NCBI RefSeq assembly: GCF_003074055.1
Contig: NZ_CP029043.1
Location: 5,758,501 to 5,822,500 of the forward strand
Length of the DNA stretch: 64,000 bases
Source: Streptomyces nigra
GTDB lineage: Bacteria > Actinomycetota > Actinomycetes > Streptomycetales > Streptomycetaceae
Direction: 5' to 3'
The first letter of the stretch is position 1. Every line of letters begins with the position of its first letter. The position numbers and the translations under genes are program-made. Under the pieces are notes generated by a model, which ran no database searches, was not told the origin of the DNA, and saw nothing but the letters and a program-made list of their open reading frames with translations. This document shows positions 33,945 to 42,541 of this stretch, one piece after another.

Positions 33945-36481
33945 CCGAGACCACGCAGGGGCGGGTCCTGCCCGTCACCGACCTCTCCCTCGTCGTCCTC
34001 GTCGGCGCCTCCGGCTCCGGCAAGTCGACGTTCGCCCGCAGGCACTTCAAGCCGACCGAGGTGATCTCCTCCGACTTCTGCCGGGGCCTGGTCGCCGACG
34101 ACGAGAACGACCAGAGCGCCAGCCGGGACGCCTTCGACGTCCTGCACTACATCGCGGGCAAGCGCCTGGCGGCCGGCCGCCGTACTGTCGTCGACGCCAC
34201 CAGCGTGCAGCAGGACGCCCGGCGGCAGCTCGTCGAGCTGGCCAAGCGGTACGACGTGCTGCCCATAGCCGTCGTGCTCGACGTGCCCGAGGAGGTGTGC
34301 GCCGAGCGCAACGCGGCCCGCACGGACCGCGCCGACATGCCGCGCCGCGTCATCCAGCGGCACATCCGCGAACTGCGCCGCTCCCTGCGGCACCTGGAGC
34401 GCGAGGGCTTCCGCAAGGTGCACGTCCTGCGCGGCGCCGAGGAGGTCGAGCGCGCCACCGTCGTCACCGAGAAGCGCTTCAACGACCTCACGCACCTCAC
34501 CGGCCCGTTCGACGTCATCGGCGACGTCCACGGCTGCGCGTCCGAACTGGAGGCGCTGCTGGGCAAGCTGGGCTATGTCGACGGCGTGCACCCGGAGGGC
34601 CGTACCGCCGTCTTCGTCGGCGACCTCGTCGACCGCGGCCCGGACAGCCCGGGGGTGCTGCGACGCGTGATGGCCATGGTCAAGTCGGGCGACGCGCTGT
34701 GCGTGCCCGGCAACCACGAGAACAAGTACGGACGCCACCTCAAGGGCCGCAAGGTCCAGCACACGCACGGACTCGCGGAGACCATCGAGCAGATGGAGGG
34801 CGAGAGCGAGGAGTTCCGCGCCGAGGTGCGGGAGTTCATCGACGGACTCGTCAGCCACTACGTCCTCGACGGCGGCCGGCTGGTCGTCTGCCACGCCGGT
34901 CTGCCGGAGAAGTACCACGGCCGTACGTCGGGCCGGGTCCGCTCGCACGCGCTGTACGGCGACACCACCGGCGAGACCGACGAGTTCGGGCTGCCGGTGC
35001 GCTACCCGTGGGCGGAGGACTACCGGGGCCGCGCGGCCGTCGTGTACGGCCACACCCCGGTCCCCGAGGCCACCTGGCTGAACAACACCATCTGCCTGGA
35101 CACCGGTGCCGTCTTCGGCGGCAAGCTGACCGCGCTGCGCTGGCCCGAGCGGGAACTGGTCGACGTGCCCGCCGAGCAGGTCTGGTACGAGCCGGCCCGG
35201 CCGCTGCGCACGGAGGCACCCGGCGGCCAGGACGGCCGGCCGCTGGACCTGGCGGACGTGCACGGGCGCCGGGTCGTGGAGACCCGGCACCACGGGCGGG
35301 TCGCGATCCGCGAGGAGAACGCGGCGGCGGCCCTGGAGGTCATGAGCCGCTTCGCCGTCGACCCCCGGCTGCTGCCCTACCTGCCGCCGACGATGGCGCC
35401 CACGGCGACCTCGGCGGTCGACGGCTACCTCGAGCACCCGGCGGAGGCGTTCGCCCAGTACGCGGCGGACGGCGTCGAGCGGGTCGTGTGCGAGGAGAAG
35501 CACATGGGCTCGCGCGCGGTGGCCCTGGTGTGCCGGGACGCGGAGGCGGCACGCCGTCACTTCGGCGTCGACGGCCCGACCGGCTCGCTGTACACCCGTA
35601 CGGGCCGCCCGTTCTTCGACGACCCGGCGGTGACGGAGACGATCCTGGAGCGGATCCGCACGGCCGCCGGCGAGGCCGGCCTGTGGACCGAGCTGGACAC
35701 CGACTGGCTGCTGCTCGACGCCGAGCTGATGCCGTGGTCGCTGAAGGCCGCCGGGCTGCTGCGCTCCCAGTACGCGGCGGTCGGCGCCGCGGCCGGCGCG
35801 GTGTTCCCCGGTGCCCTCGCGGCACTGGAGAGCGCCGCCGGGCGGGGCGTCGACGTCTCCGGACTGCTGGCGCGCCAGCGGGAGCGGGCCTCGGACGCGG
35901 CCGCGTTCACCGAGGCGTACCGCCGCTACTGCTGGACGACGGACGGCCTGGACGGCGTACGGCTCGCGCCGTTCCAGCTCCTCGCCGTCCAGGGCCGCAG
36001 CCTCGCCGCGCTCCCGCACGACGAGCAGCTCGCGCTCCTGGACCGGCTCGTGGAGCACGACGGCAGCGGCCTGCTGCGGACCACCCGGCGCCTGTACGTC
36101 GACACCGGTGACCCGGAGTCGGTCCGGGCGGGCGTCGACTGGTGGCTGGAGATGACCGGCCGCGGCGGCGAGGGCATGGTCGTCAAGCCGCTCGGCGCGG
36201 TCGTGCGCGACGAGCGGGGCCGGCTGGTGCAGCCCGGCATCAAGTGCCGGGGACGCGAGTACCTGCGGATCATCTACGGCCCGGAGTACACGCGCCCGGA
36301 GAACCTGGAGCGGCTGCGCAAGCGGTTCCTGAACCACAAGCGCTCCCTCGCCCTGCGCGAGTTCGCGCTCGGCGTGGAGGCCCTCGACCGGCTGGCCGGG
36401 GGCGAGCCGCTGTGGCGGGTGCACGAGGCCGTGTTCGGCGTGCTGGCGCTGGAGTCGGAGCCGGTCGACCCGAGGCTGTGA
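33941..36481 (+). CDS. pnkp: Polynucleotide kinase-phosphatase-ligase Pnkp (RNA repair)
   Basis: An 846-residue three-domain protein. Kinase, residues 1-170: VGASGSGKSTFARRHF P-loop and RRVIQRHIRELRRSL. Metallophosphatase, about 180-420: FDVIGDVHGCASELE, VFVGDLVDRGPDSPG, PGNHENKYGRHL, VYGHTP. Ligase-type nucleotidyltransferase, about 440-846: EEKHMGSRAV with the AMP-accepting Lys near 520, EGMVVKP and PGIKCRGREYLR. It heals and, with Hen1, seals tRNAs cut by anticodon nucleases. Length and order match the bacterial family. The next gene is convergent, starting 4 bases downstream. Confidence 0.96.
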   Translation: MTETTQGRVLPVTDLSLVVLVGASGSGKSTFARRHFKPTEVISSDFCRGLVADDENDQSASRDAFDVLHYIAGKRLAAGRRTVVDATSVQQDARRQLVELAKRYDVLPIAVVLDVPEEVCAERNAARTDRADMPRRVIQRHIRELRRSLRHLEREGFRKVHVLRGAEEVERATVVTEKRFNDLTHLTGPFDVIGDVHGCASELEALLGKLGYVDGVHPEGRTAVFVGDLVDRGPDSPGVLRRVMAMVKSGDALCVPGNHENKYGRHLKGRKVQHTHGLAETIEQMEGESEEFRAEVREFIDGLVSHYVLDGGRLVVCHAGLPEKYHGRTSGRVRSHALYGDTTGETDEFGLPVRYPWAEDYRGRAAVVYGHTPVPEATWLNNTICLDTGAVFGGKLTALRWPERELVDVPAEQVWYEPARPLRTEAPGGQDGRPLDLADVHGRRVVETRHHGRVAIREENAAAALEVMSRFAVDPRLLPYLPPTMAPTATSAVDGYLEHPAEAFAQYAADGVERVVCEEKHMGSRAVALVCRDAEAARRHFGVDGPTGSLYTRTGRPFFDDPAVTETILERIRTAAGEAGLWTELDTDWLLLDAELMPWSLKAAGLLRSQYAAVGAAAGAVFPGALAALESAAGRGVDVSGLLARQRERASDAAAFTEAYRRYCWTTDGLDGVRLAPFQLLAVQGRSLAALPHDEQLALLDRLVEHDGSGLLRTTRRLYVDTGDPESVRAGVDWWLEMTGRGGEGMVVKPLGAVVRDERGRLVQPGIKCRGREYLRIIYGPEYTRPENLERLRKRFLNHKRSLALREFALGVEALDRLAGGEPLWRVHEAVFGVLALESEPVDPRL

Positions 36482-36484
36482 GCC

Positions 36485-37384
36485 TCAGCCGGCGAGGCGC
36501 AGACGGTCCGGGCACACTCCGACCCGGACCGTCTGGCCCCACGTCAGCTCCAGGGCGTCCGACTCCATGCCGTCCCCGAACGCGACCAGCCGCTCGGACT
36601 CGACGGTGAGGGCGAGCCGCCCCGCCGCCGCCAGTTCCCCCGCCACCAGGGACGTCCCGGTGGCGGGGGACGGCCAGGCCTCCCGGACGAACCACAGCAG
36701 GCGCTCCTCCGTGGGGGAGGGCAGCGCGTGCCGCCCTCCCCGCTCCTGCCACACCGACCGCAGCCAGCCGGTCGCCCCCGTGCCGGTCCCGACGATCACC
36801 CCGGACGAGGCCTGGGCCTCGACGACACCCCCGTCGCCCTCCAGGCCCAGGCGGTAGCGGGCCGTCTGGTGTCCGGCGGCGCCCAGATAGATCTCGTTCA
36901 GCGCCACCAGGCGCTGGGTGTCGTCGGTGACGGCCTCGACCATGGTCAGCTCGTCGCAGCGGGCCGTGCGGGCCTGCGTGGCCGCCAGCAGGGCCGCCGC
37001 GTCGCTCGGGCGGTGCCGCACCAGTACACCGGGGTTGCGGCCCGGGTCGGTGTCGATGCCCAGCACCGGCTGCCCGGCGAGGTACTTGGCGACGTTCGCG
37101 ACGAGCCCGTCCTGCCCGACGACGACCACCACGTCCTCCGGCGCGAACAGGAAGCGGTCCAGATCGGCGCGCTCCACGCGGGCCTGCCGCCAGGTCAGCG
37201 GGATCGCCGCCGCCACCTCGGCCAGCGCCCGGCGGGTGCGGTGGTGCCGGTCCGCGATCTCCTCGATGTCCCGGCCGCGGGAGGAGAGGAAGAAGGCGGC
37301 CTGGCCGTGCGTGCCGTGCCGGGCCACCAGCTCCTCGTACTCGGTGGTGCGGTGGACGAGCACCACCCGGGGCGCGAGGCTCAC
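36485..37384 (-). CDS. NAD-kinase-fold protein with altered motifs
   Basis: A 299-residue protein from GTG 37384 (GTGA overlap with the SPFH gene). It follows the ATP-NAD kinase family layout: VVLVHRTTEYEELV, VVVVGQDGLVANVAKYL in place of the GGDGT motif, LGIDTDPGRNPGVL, LNEIYLG, and SSGVIVGTGTGATGWL in place of DG-STPTGSTAY, with beta-rich C-terminal half. The changes from GGDGT to GQDGL and from DG to SG touch the ATP/NAD site, so substrate or activity may differ from true NAD kinase. It is co-transcribed after an SPFH membrane-scaffold gene. Role unknown. Confidence 0.78.
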   Translation of the reverse strand: MSLAPRVVLVHRTTEYEELVARHGTHGQAAFFLSSRGRDIEEIADRHHRTRRALAEVAAAIPLTWRQARVERADLDRFLFAPEDVVVVVGQDGLVANVAKYLAGQPVLGIDTDPGRNPGVLVRHRPSDAAALLAATQARTARCDELTMVEAVTDDTQRLVALNEIYLGAAGHQTARYRLGLEGDGGVVEAQASSGVIVGTGTGATGWLRSVWQERGGRHALPSPTEERLLWFVREAWPSPATGTSLVAGELAAAGRLALTVESERLVAFGDGMESDALELTWGQTVRVGVCPDRLRLAG

Positions 37385-38412
37385 TCCCGCGCTCCCAGCC
37401 GGCTGAGCAGCCCGGTCAGCAGATCCGGCGTCACGGTCACGCTGTCGATCCGCGGCAGGTTCTCCGCCAGCCGGGTCCCGGTCAGCGCGTGCAGCGTCGC
37501 CACGTCGACGTCGGCGTGCACCCGCAGCCAGGCCGCCTGGGCCTGCGCCCGCGCCTCGCCGACCTCGCGCGCCCCCTCGGCCTCGGCCCGTGCCAGCCGC
37601 ACGGACCGGGTGGCCTCCGCCTCCGCGAGCCGTACCGTCCGGGCCGCCTCCGCCTCGGCGCGCACGGCGTCCGCGGCGGCGCCCTCCTCGGCCTCGCGGC
37701 GTGCGTTGGTGCCGCGCTGGTCGACCAACTGCTCCTCGCGGCGCGCGAGTTCGATCTGGCTGGCCAGCTCGTTCTCGGCGATCGCGCGCTCCCGCTCGAC
37801 GGCCACCGCCCGCCGCTCGTACGTCGCCCGGTCGGCTTCCTGCTGGATCTGCTCACGGGCCGGGGTGCGCAGCGCCCGCTCCACCTCCGGTTCGGGACGC
37901 AGGGCGACCACGCGTACGGCGACGACCTCGATGCCGGTGCCCGGCAGGCGGGGCTCGCCGGCCAGCCCGGCCGCGATCCGCTCCCGTACGGCGGTGACGC
38001 CGTCGGCGAGGGCCGCCGCCAGCGGCGTACGGGCCAGGACGTCCAGCGCGTGCTGCTGGGCCGTCTCGGTCAGGAGCGTGCCGAGCTGCTCCAGCGGGGC
38101 GCCCCGCCAGACGCCCGTGTCCGGGTCGATGGAGAAGTCCAGGCGGGCCGCGGCCGTCGCCGGGTCGCTGATCCGGTAGGTGACGGTCGCCTGCACGGCC
38201 ACGTCCTGGAAGTCCGCGGTGCGGGCGTGGAACGTCATCGCCAGCTCCCGGTCGTCGACCGGGACCTCGGAGAGCGCGGCGGTCAGCGCCCGGTACCAGA
38301 AGCTCAGGCCCGGGCCGTCGTGCAGCAGCTTTCCGCCGCGGTGGTGGCGGACGTGCGCGGTGGGCGCACCGCGCAGATGGCGCCAGCCGAGGCGCCGGGT
38401 GATGTCGGCCAT
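37381..38412 (-). CDS. SPFH/band 7 domain protein
   Basis: A 343-residue protein from ATG 38412 with AGGGGGC upstream. Residues about 20-190 form the SPFH domain (VPVDDRELAMTFHARTADFQDVAVQATVTYRISDP as span 65-99, AAGLAGEPRLPGTGIEVVAVRVVAL); residues about 195-300 are a highly charged Ala/Glu/Arg coiled coil (AVERERAIAENELASQIE, EAEATRSVRLARAEAEG). There is no N-terminal transmembrane helix, unlike most stomatins. The coupled NAD-kinase-like gene suggests a two-protein module. Confidence 0.85.
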   Translation of the reverse strand: MADITRRLGWRHLRGAPTAHVRHHRGGKLLHDGPGLSFWYRALTAALSEVPVDDRELAMTFHARTADFQDVAVQATVTYRISDPATAAARLDFSIDPDTGVWRGAPLEQLGTLLTETAQQHALDVLARTPLAAALADGVTAVRERIAAGLAGEPRLPGTGIEVVAVRVVALRPEPEVERALRTPAREQIQQEADRATYERRAVAVERERAIAENELASQIELARREEQLVDQRGTNARREAEEGAAADAVRAEAEAARTVRLAEAEATRSVRLARAEAEGAREVGEARAQAQAAWLRVHADVDVATLHALTGTRLAENLPRIDSVTVTPDLLTGLLSRLGARE

Positions 38413-38458
38413 GGAGCCTGCCCCCTCTTTCTCGTCATGAAGACGATAACGAGAGAGG

Positions 38459-38476
38459 CCCCTTGTCGTCAAGGGG
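38459..38476. promoter_or_regulatory. Inverted repeat between SPFH and arcA promoters
   Basis: CCCCTTG-TCGT-CAAGGGG, a perfect 7-base dyad in the 125-base divergent spacer between the SPFH gene and arginine deiminase. The spacer also has an A/T-rich stretch (ATGAAGACGATAACGAG). It could be an operator for either gene or a small hairpin in the arcA leader. Confidence 0.4.
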
Positions 38477-38537
38477 ACGAAAAGAAGTCGTCGACAAGGA
38501 GGGGGTGAACGGGGCGCCCTTTGGTCAGGATGAAGGC

Positions 38538-39761
38538 ATGGGACTGCATGTCGACTCCGAGGCCGGGCGGCTGCGCCGCGTCATCCTGCACCGGCCCGAT
38601 CTCGAGCTCAAAAGGCTCACCCCCAGCAACAAGGACGCCCTGCTCTTCGACGACGTGCTGTGGGTGCGCCGGGCGCGCGCCGAGCACGACGGGTTCGCGG
38701 ACGTGCTGCGCGACCGCGGGGTCGAGGTCCACCTGTTCGGCGACCTGCTCACCGAGGTCCTGGAGATCCCGGAGGCCCGGCGGCTCGTCCTGGACCGGGT
38801 CTTCGACGAGAAGGAGTACGGGGTCCTCGCCACCGACCACCTCCGCGCGGCCTTCGAGGGGCTGCCCGCCCCCGAACTGGCGGAGGCGCTGGTCGGCGGT
38901 ATGACCAAGCGCGAGTTCCTGGACGCGCACGCCGAACCGACCTCCGTGCGCTTCCACGTCATGGAGCTCGACGACTTCCTCCTCGCCCCGCTGCCCAACC
39001 ACCTGTTCACCCGCGACACCTCCGCCTGGATCTACGACGGCGTCTCCGTCAATGCGATGCGCTGGCCCGCGCGGCAGCGCGAGACCGTCCACTTCGAGGC
39101 GATCTACCGGCACCACCCGCTCTTCCGCGACGAGGACTTCCGCGTCTGGTCCGAGGGGCAGGCCGACTACCCGTCCACCATCGAGGGCGGGGACGTCCTG
39201 GTCATCGGCAGCGGCGCGGTCCTCATCGGCATGAGCGAGCGCACCACCCCGCAGGCCGTCGAGATGCTCGCGCACAAGCTGTTCGCCGCCGGGTCGGCGC
39301 AGACGATCGTCGCCCTCGACATGCCGAAGCGGCGCGCCCTGATGCACCTCGACACCGTGATGACCATGGTCGACGGCGACGTCTTCACCCAGTACGCCGG
39401 GCTCGGCATGCTGCGCTCGTACACGATCGAACCGGGCGCCGGCGACAAGGAGCTGAAGGTCACCGACCATCCGCCGGAGCACATGCACCGTGCGATCGCC
39501 GCCGCCCTCGGCCTCAGCGAGATCCGGGTGCTGACCGCCACCCAGGACGTCCACTCGGCCGAGCGGGAGCAGTGGGACGACGGCTGCAACGTGCTGGCCG
39601 TCGAGCCGGGCGTCGTCGTCGCCTACGAACGGAACGCGACCACCAACACCCATCTGCGCAAGCAGGGCATCGAGGTCATAGAGATCCCGGGCAGCGAACT
39701 GGGGCGGGGGAGGGGTGGACCGCGCTGTATGAGCTGCCCGATCGAGCGGGACGCCGTCTAG
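38538..39761 (+). CDS. arcA: Arginine deiminase
   Basis: A 407-residue enzyme from ATG 38538 after GAAGG. Guanidine-group-modifying motifs are intact: FTRDTS, IEGGDVLVIGSGAVLIGMSERT, the ALMHLDTVMTMVDGD His/Asp region and the C-terminal Cys nucleophile in GPRCMSCPI. It converts arginine to citrulline and ammonia, the first step of the deiminase pathway. It lies 128 bases upstream of an ornithine carbamoyltransferase in the same direction, giving a potential arcA-arcB style unit, although the next gene has its own AT-rich promoter. No carbamate kinase is adjacent. Confidence 0.95.
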   Translation: MGLHVDSEAGRLRRVILHRPDLELKRLTPSNKDALLFDDVLWVRRARAEHDGFADVLRDRGVEVHLFGDLLTEVLEIPEARRLVLDRVFDEKEYGVLATDHLRAAFEGLPAPELAEALVGGMTKREFLDAHAEPTSVRFHVMELDDFLLAPLPNHLFTRDTSAWIYDGVSVNAMRWPARQRETVHFEAIYRHHPLFRDEDFRVWSEGQADYPSTIEGGDVLVIGSGAVLIGMSERTTPQAVEMLAHKLFAAGSAQTIVALDMPKRRALMHLDTVMTMVDGDVFTQYAGLGMLRSYTIEPGAGDKELKVTDHPPEHMHRAIAAALGLSEIRVLTATQDVHSAEREQWDDGCNVLAVEPGVVVAYERNATTNTHLRKQGIEVIEIPGSELGRGRGGPRCMSCPIERDAV

Positions 39762-39823
39762 GCGGGACAGGCAGGATGGGCAGGTGGGTGGGACGGTCGT
39801 GACGGCCGCGAGGAACGGGGGCT

Positions 39824-39851
39824 GTATATAAATTCTGAAGTTCGTATATAC
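39824..39851 (+). promoter_or_regulatory. AT-rich promoter/operator of the ornithine carbamoyltransferase gene
   Basis: GTATATA (39824-39830) and TATATAC (39845-39851) form a perfect inverted repeat around a 14-base centre. The same GTATATA also occurs as a direct repeat 20 bases apart, two helical turns. This is exceptionally AT-rich for the region and lies 40-65 bases before the ATG, the usual place for promoter and ArgR (ARG-box-like) sites. Assignment to ArgR is inference. Confidence 0.5.
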
Positions 39852-39889
39852 TTCCACCGTCTTTGTTTCCCGCATCCCTGGAGCGCCCC

Positions 39890-40897
39890 ATGGCGACTGT
39901 CCCGACCGCCCTCGCCGGCCGCCACTTCCTCAAGGAGCTCGACTTCACCGGTCAGGAGTTCCTCGGGCTCGTCGAGCTGGCCGCCGAGCTGAAGGCGGCC
40001 AAGAAGGCAGGGGAAGAGACGCAGCACCTGCGCGGCCGGAACATCGCGCTGATCTTCGAGAAGACGTCGACGCGCACCCGCTGCGCCTTCGAGGTCGCGG
40101 CCGCCGACCAGGGCGCCTCCACGACCTATCTGGACCCGACCGGCTCCCAGATCGGCCACAAGGAGTCCGTGAAGGACACCGCGCGGGTCCTCGGGCGGAT
40201 GTACGACGGGATCGAGTACCGGGGGGACAGCCAGGCCAAGGTCGAGGAGCTGGCCGCCTTCGCGGGCGTGCCCGTCTTCAACGGCCTCACCGACGACTGG
40301 CACCCCACCCAGATGCTGGCCGACGTGCTCACCATGACCGAGCACTCCGCCAAGCCCGTCACCGGCATCGCCTTCGCCTACCTGGGCGACGCCCGCTTCA
40401 ACATGGGCAACTCCTACCTGATCACCGGCGCCCTGCTGGGCATGGACGTCCGGATCGTCGCCCCGCAGGCGTACTGGCCCGCCGCGTCCGTCGTCGAGAA
40501 GGCCCAGGAGCTGGCCGCCGTCAGCGGCGCCCGTGTCACCCTCACCGAGAAGATCGAGGAGGGCGTCCTCGGCGCCGACTTCGTCGCCACCGACGTCTGG
40601 GTGTCGATGGGCGAGCCGAAGGAGGTCTGGAGCGAGCGCATCGCCGCCCTCGGGCCGTACGCGGTGACCATGGACGTGCTGCGGGCCACCGGCAACCCGG
40701 ACGTGAAGTTCCTGCACTGCCTGCCGGCCTTCCACGACCTCGGCACGAAGGTCGGCCAGGAGATCTTCGAGACGCACGGCCTCACGTCCCTGGAGGTCAC
40801 CGACGAGGTCTTCGAGTCGGAGCACTCGGTGGTCTTCGACGAGGCGGAGAACCGTCTGCACACGATCAAGGCGGTCCTGGTGGCGACGCTGGGCTGA
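39890..40897 (+). CDS. argF: Ornithine carbamoyltransferase
   Basis: A 335-residue enzyme from ATG 39890 (CTGGAGCG upstream). Motifs: FEKTSTRTR (carbamoyl phosphate), DDWHPTQMLADVLTM, FLHCLPAFHD (ornithine side, catalytic Cys) and the SMG loop (WVSMGEPKEVW). It joins carbamoyl phosphate and ornithine to citrulline in arginine synthesis, or runs in reverse in catabolism. Its position beside arginine deiminase leaves argF against arcB open. It could also use the ornithine released by the cluster amidinotransferase, though it is 29 kb away. Confidence 0.95.
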   Translation: MATVPTALAGRHFLKELDFTGQEFLGLVELAAELKAAKKAGEETQHLRGRNIALIFEKTSTRTRCAFEVAAADQGASTTYLDPTGSQIGHKESVKDTARVLGRMYDGIEYRGDSQAKVEELAAFAGVPVFNGLTDDWHPTQMLADVLTMTEHSAKPVTGIAFAYLGDARFNMGNSYLITGALLGMDVRIVAPQAYWPAASVVEKAQELAAVSGARVTLTEKIEEGVLGADFVATDVWVSMGEPKEVWSERIAALGPYAVTMDVLRATGNPDVKFLHCLPAFHDLGTKVGQEIFETHGLTSLEVTDEVFESEHSVVFDEAENRLHTIKAVLVATLG

Positions 40898-40925
40898 GCG
40901 CTTCCTAGAGAGGGTCTGACATCCC

Positions 40926-41378
40926 CTAGTGAGGGCGGCGCTGGGCGGGGACGATCGGGAGGCGGAACCAGACCGCCTTGCCGGACGCCGTCGGGCGGTG
41001 GCCGCAGGACGAGCTGAGCGCCCGGATCAGCAGCAGGCCGCGGCCGTGCTCCTGCCACGGGTCGGGGGCCTCCACGACGGGCCGGGTCAGATGGCCGGGC
41101 GGTGCCGGGCTCGGATCGTGCACCTCGACCTGGCAGCCCGACGGCAGCAGGTCCACCACCAGCTCTATCGGGCTGTCCCCGGCCGTGTGCTCGATGGCGT
41201 TCGCGACCAGCTCCGCCGTGAGCAGCTCCGCGGTGTCGCTGTCCGCGGCGTGCTCCTGCTCGGCCAGCGCCGTACGGACCAGGGCGCGCGCGACCGGCAC
41301 GGCCGCGGCGGTGTGCGGCAGCGCGACGCGCCAGGAGGCGGCGGACGAGGAGCGATCGTGCAAGGCGAGTCCGTTCAT
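40926..41378 (-). CDS. RsbW-like ATP-binding (anti-sigma kinase-fold) protein
   Basis: A 150-residue stand-alone HATPase_c domain: RVALPHTAAAVPVARALVRTAL, ELLTAELVANAIEHTAG (N box), VEVHDPSP (G1 region) and GRGLLLIRALSSSCG (G2). Streptomyces has dozens of these small RsbW/SpoIIAB-type proteins, mostly of unknown partner. It is convergent with argF (28-base gap). Confidence 0.88.
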   Translation of the reverse strand: MNGLALHDRSSSAASWRVALPHTAAAVPVARALVRTALAEQEHAADSDTAELLTAELVANAIEHTAGDSPIELVVDLLPSGCQVEVHDPSPAPPGHLTRPVVEAPDPWQEHGRGLLLIRALSSSCGHRPTASGKAVWFRLPIVPAQRRPH

Positions 41379-41713
41379 GAGCAGGCTGTCCTGCTTTCAA
41401 CCGTATGAATGGTACGGGGCCGCCCCGGCGAGCGTCCGGCGGGCACCGCCCGGGGCGGTCGGCCCCGGCTGAGGAGCGGCATACCCAGCCCGGCGCCCGC
41501 CCTCGCCCGGCACGTCCTCTCGTTACACGCGCGTCGACTAGTCGTGACGGATGTGACAGCCGCAGGTCACAGCCCGATTCGCGATCTCGCGCACATCGGT
41601 CTATCGCGCGGTCGTGACGACAGTCAGAGACGGGTGATAACTTCGGGGAAGAGCTCGAAGGGGTGAGCTCACCGAGGCAGTGCCCGCCGTCCGCCCTGGG
41701 GAGGCCGCACGTC
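41379..41713. other. 335-base divergent intergenic region
   Basis: No gene supported. It separates the leftward ATPase from the enoyl-CoA hydratase. A possible promoter for the latter is GTGACG with TAACTT 18 bases later (about 41613-41642). GAGCTCGAAGGGGTGAGCTC near 41652-41671 is a short imperfect dyad. An A/T-richer stretch at about 41520-41560 contains an SpeI site (ACTAGT) and TGTGACAGCCGCAGGTCACA, a 20-base near-palindrome that could bind a regulator. Confidence 0.35.
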
Positions 41714-42541
41714 ATGAGTCCCTTCACCGGCTCCGCCGCCCGCACCCCCGACTGGGAGCATCTGCGGGTCGAGCACGCCGACGGAGTCGCCACCGTCACC
41801 CTGGCCCGCCCCGACAAGCTCAACGCGCTCACCTTCGGCGCCTACGCCGACCTGCGCGACCTGCTCGCCGAACTGTCCCGGGAGCGGGCCGTGCGCGCCC
41901 TCGTGCTGGCCGGCGAGGGCCGCGGCTTCTGCTCCGGCGGCGACGTCGACGACATCATCGGCGCGACCCTGTCCATGGACACCGCCCAGCTCCTCGACTT
42001 CAACCGGATGACCGGCCAGGTCGTGCGGGCCGTACGGGAGTGCCCGTTCCCGGTGATCGCGGCCCTGCACGGGGTGGCCGCCGGCGCCGGCGCCGTCCTC
42101 GCGCTGGCCGCCGACTTCCGGGTCGCCGACCCCACCGCCCGCTTCGCGTTCCTGTTCACCCGGGTCGGCCTCTCCGGCGGCGACATGGGCGCCGCCTACC
42201 TGCTGCCCCGCGTCGTCGGCCTCGGCCACGCCACCCGGCTGCTGATGCTCGGCGACACCGTGCGCGCCCCCGAGGCCGAGCGGATCGGCCTGATCAGCGA
42301 ACTGACCGAGGAGGGGCGGGCCGACGAGGCCGCCCAGGCCCTGGCCCGCCGCCTGGCCGACGGCCCCGCCCTCGCGTACGCCCAGACCAAGGCGCTCCTG
42401 ACGGCCGAACTGGACATGCCGCTCGCCGCGGCCGTCGAGATGGACGCCTCCACCCAGGCCCTCCTCATGAACGGCGAGGACTACGCCGAGTTCCACGCCG
42501 CCTTCACCGAGAAGCGGCCCCCCAAGTGGCGGGGGCGGTGA
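41714..42541 (+). CDS. Enoyl-CoA hydratase/isomerase family protein
   Basis: A 275-residue crotonase: VATVTLARPDKLNALTFGAYADL, the oxyanion-hole loop GRGFCSGGDVDDI and HGVAAGAGAVLALAADFRVAD, and TRVGLSGGDMGAAYLLPRVVG, which replaces the usual Glu-containing region. The start is ATG 41714 after GGGGAGG. It overlaps the two-domain monooxygenase by GTGA and belongs to the aromatic-acid CoA island; likely hydrates a ring-derived enoyl-CoA or opens the ring. Confidence 0.88.
   Translation: MSPFTGSAARTPDWEHLRVEHADGVATVTLARPDKLNALTFGAYADLRDLLAELSRERAVRALVLAGEGRGFCSGGDVDDIIGATLSMDTAQLLDFNRMTGQVVRAVRECPFPVIAALHGVAAGAGAVLALAADFRVADPTARFAFLFTRVGLSGGDMGAAYLLPRVVGLGHATRLLMLGDTVRAPEAERIGLISELTEEGRADEAAQALARRLADGPALAYAQTKALLTAELDMPLAAAVEMDASTQALLMNGEDYAEFHAAFTEKRPPKWRGR

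Noticed and set aside
39890..40897. Ornithine carbamoyltransferase as a resistance copy (argK-like) tied to the metabolite cluster
   Set aside because: It lies 17 kb beyond the cluster end beside arcA in an ordinary core context; nothing in the motifs suggests an inhibitor-resistant variant.
40898..40925. Hairpin terminator between argF and the ATPase gene
   Set aside because: Only an imperfect CTAG-flanked dyad is present, too weak to annotate.
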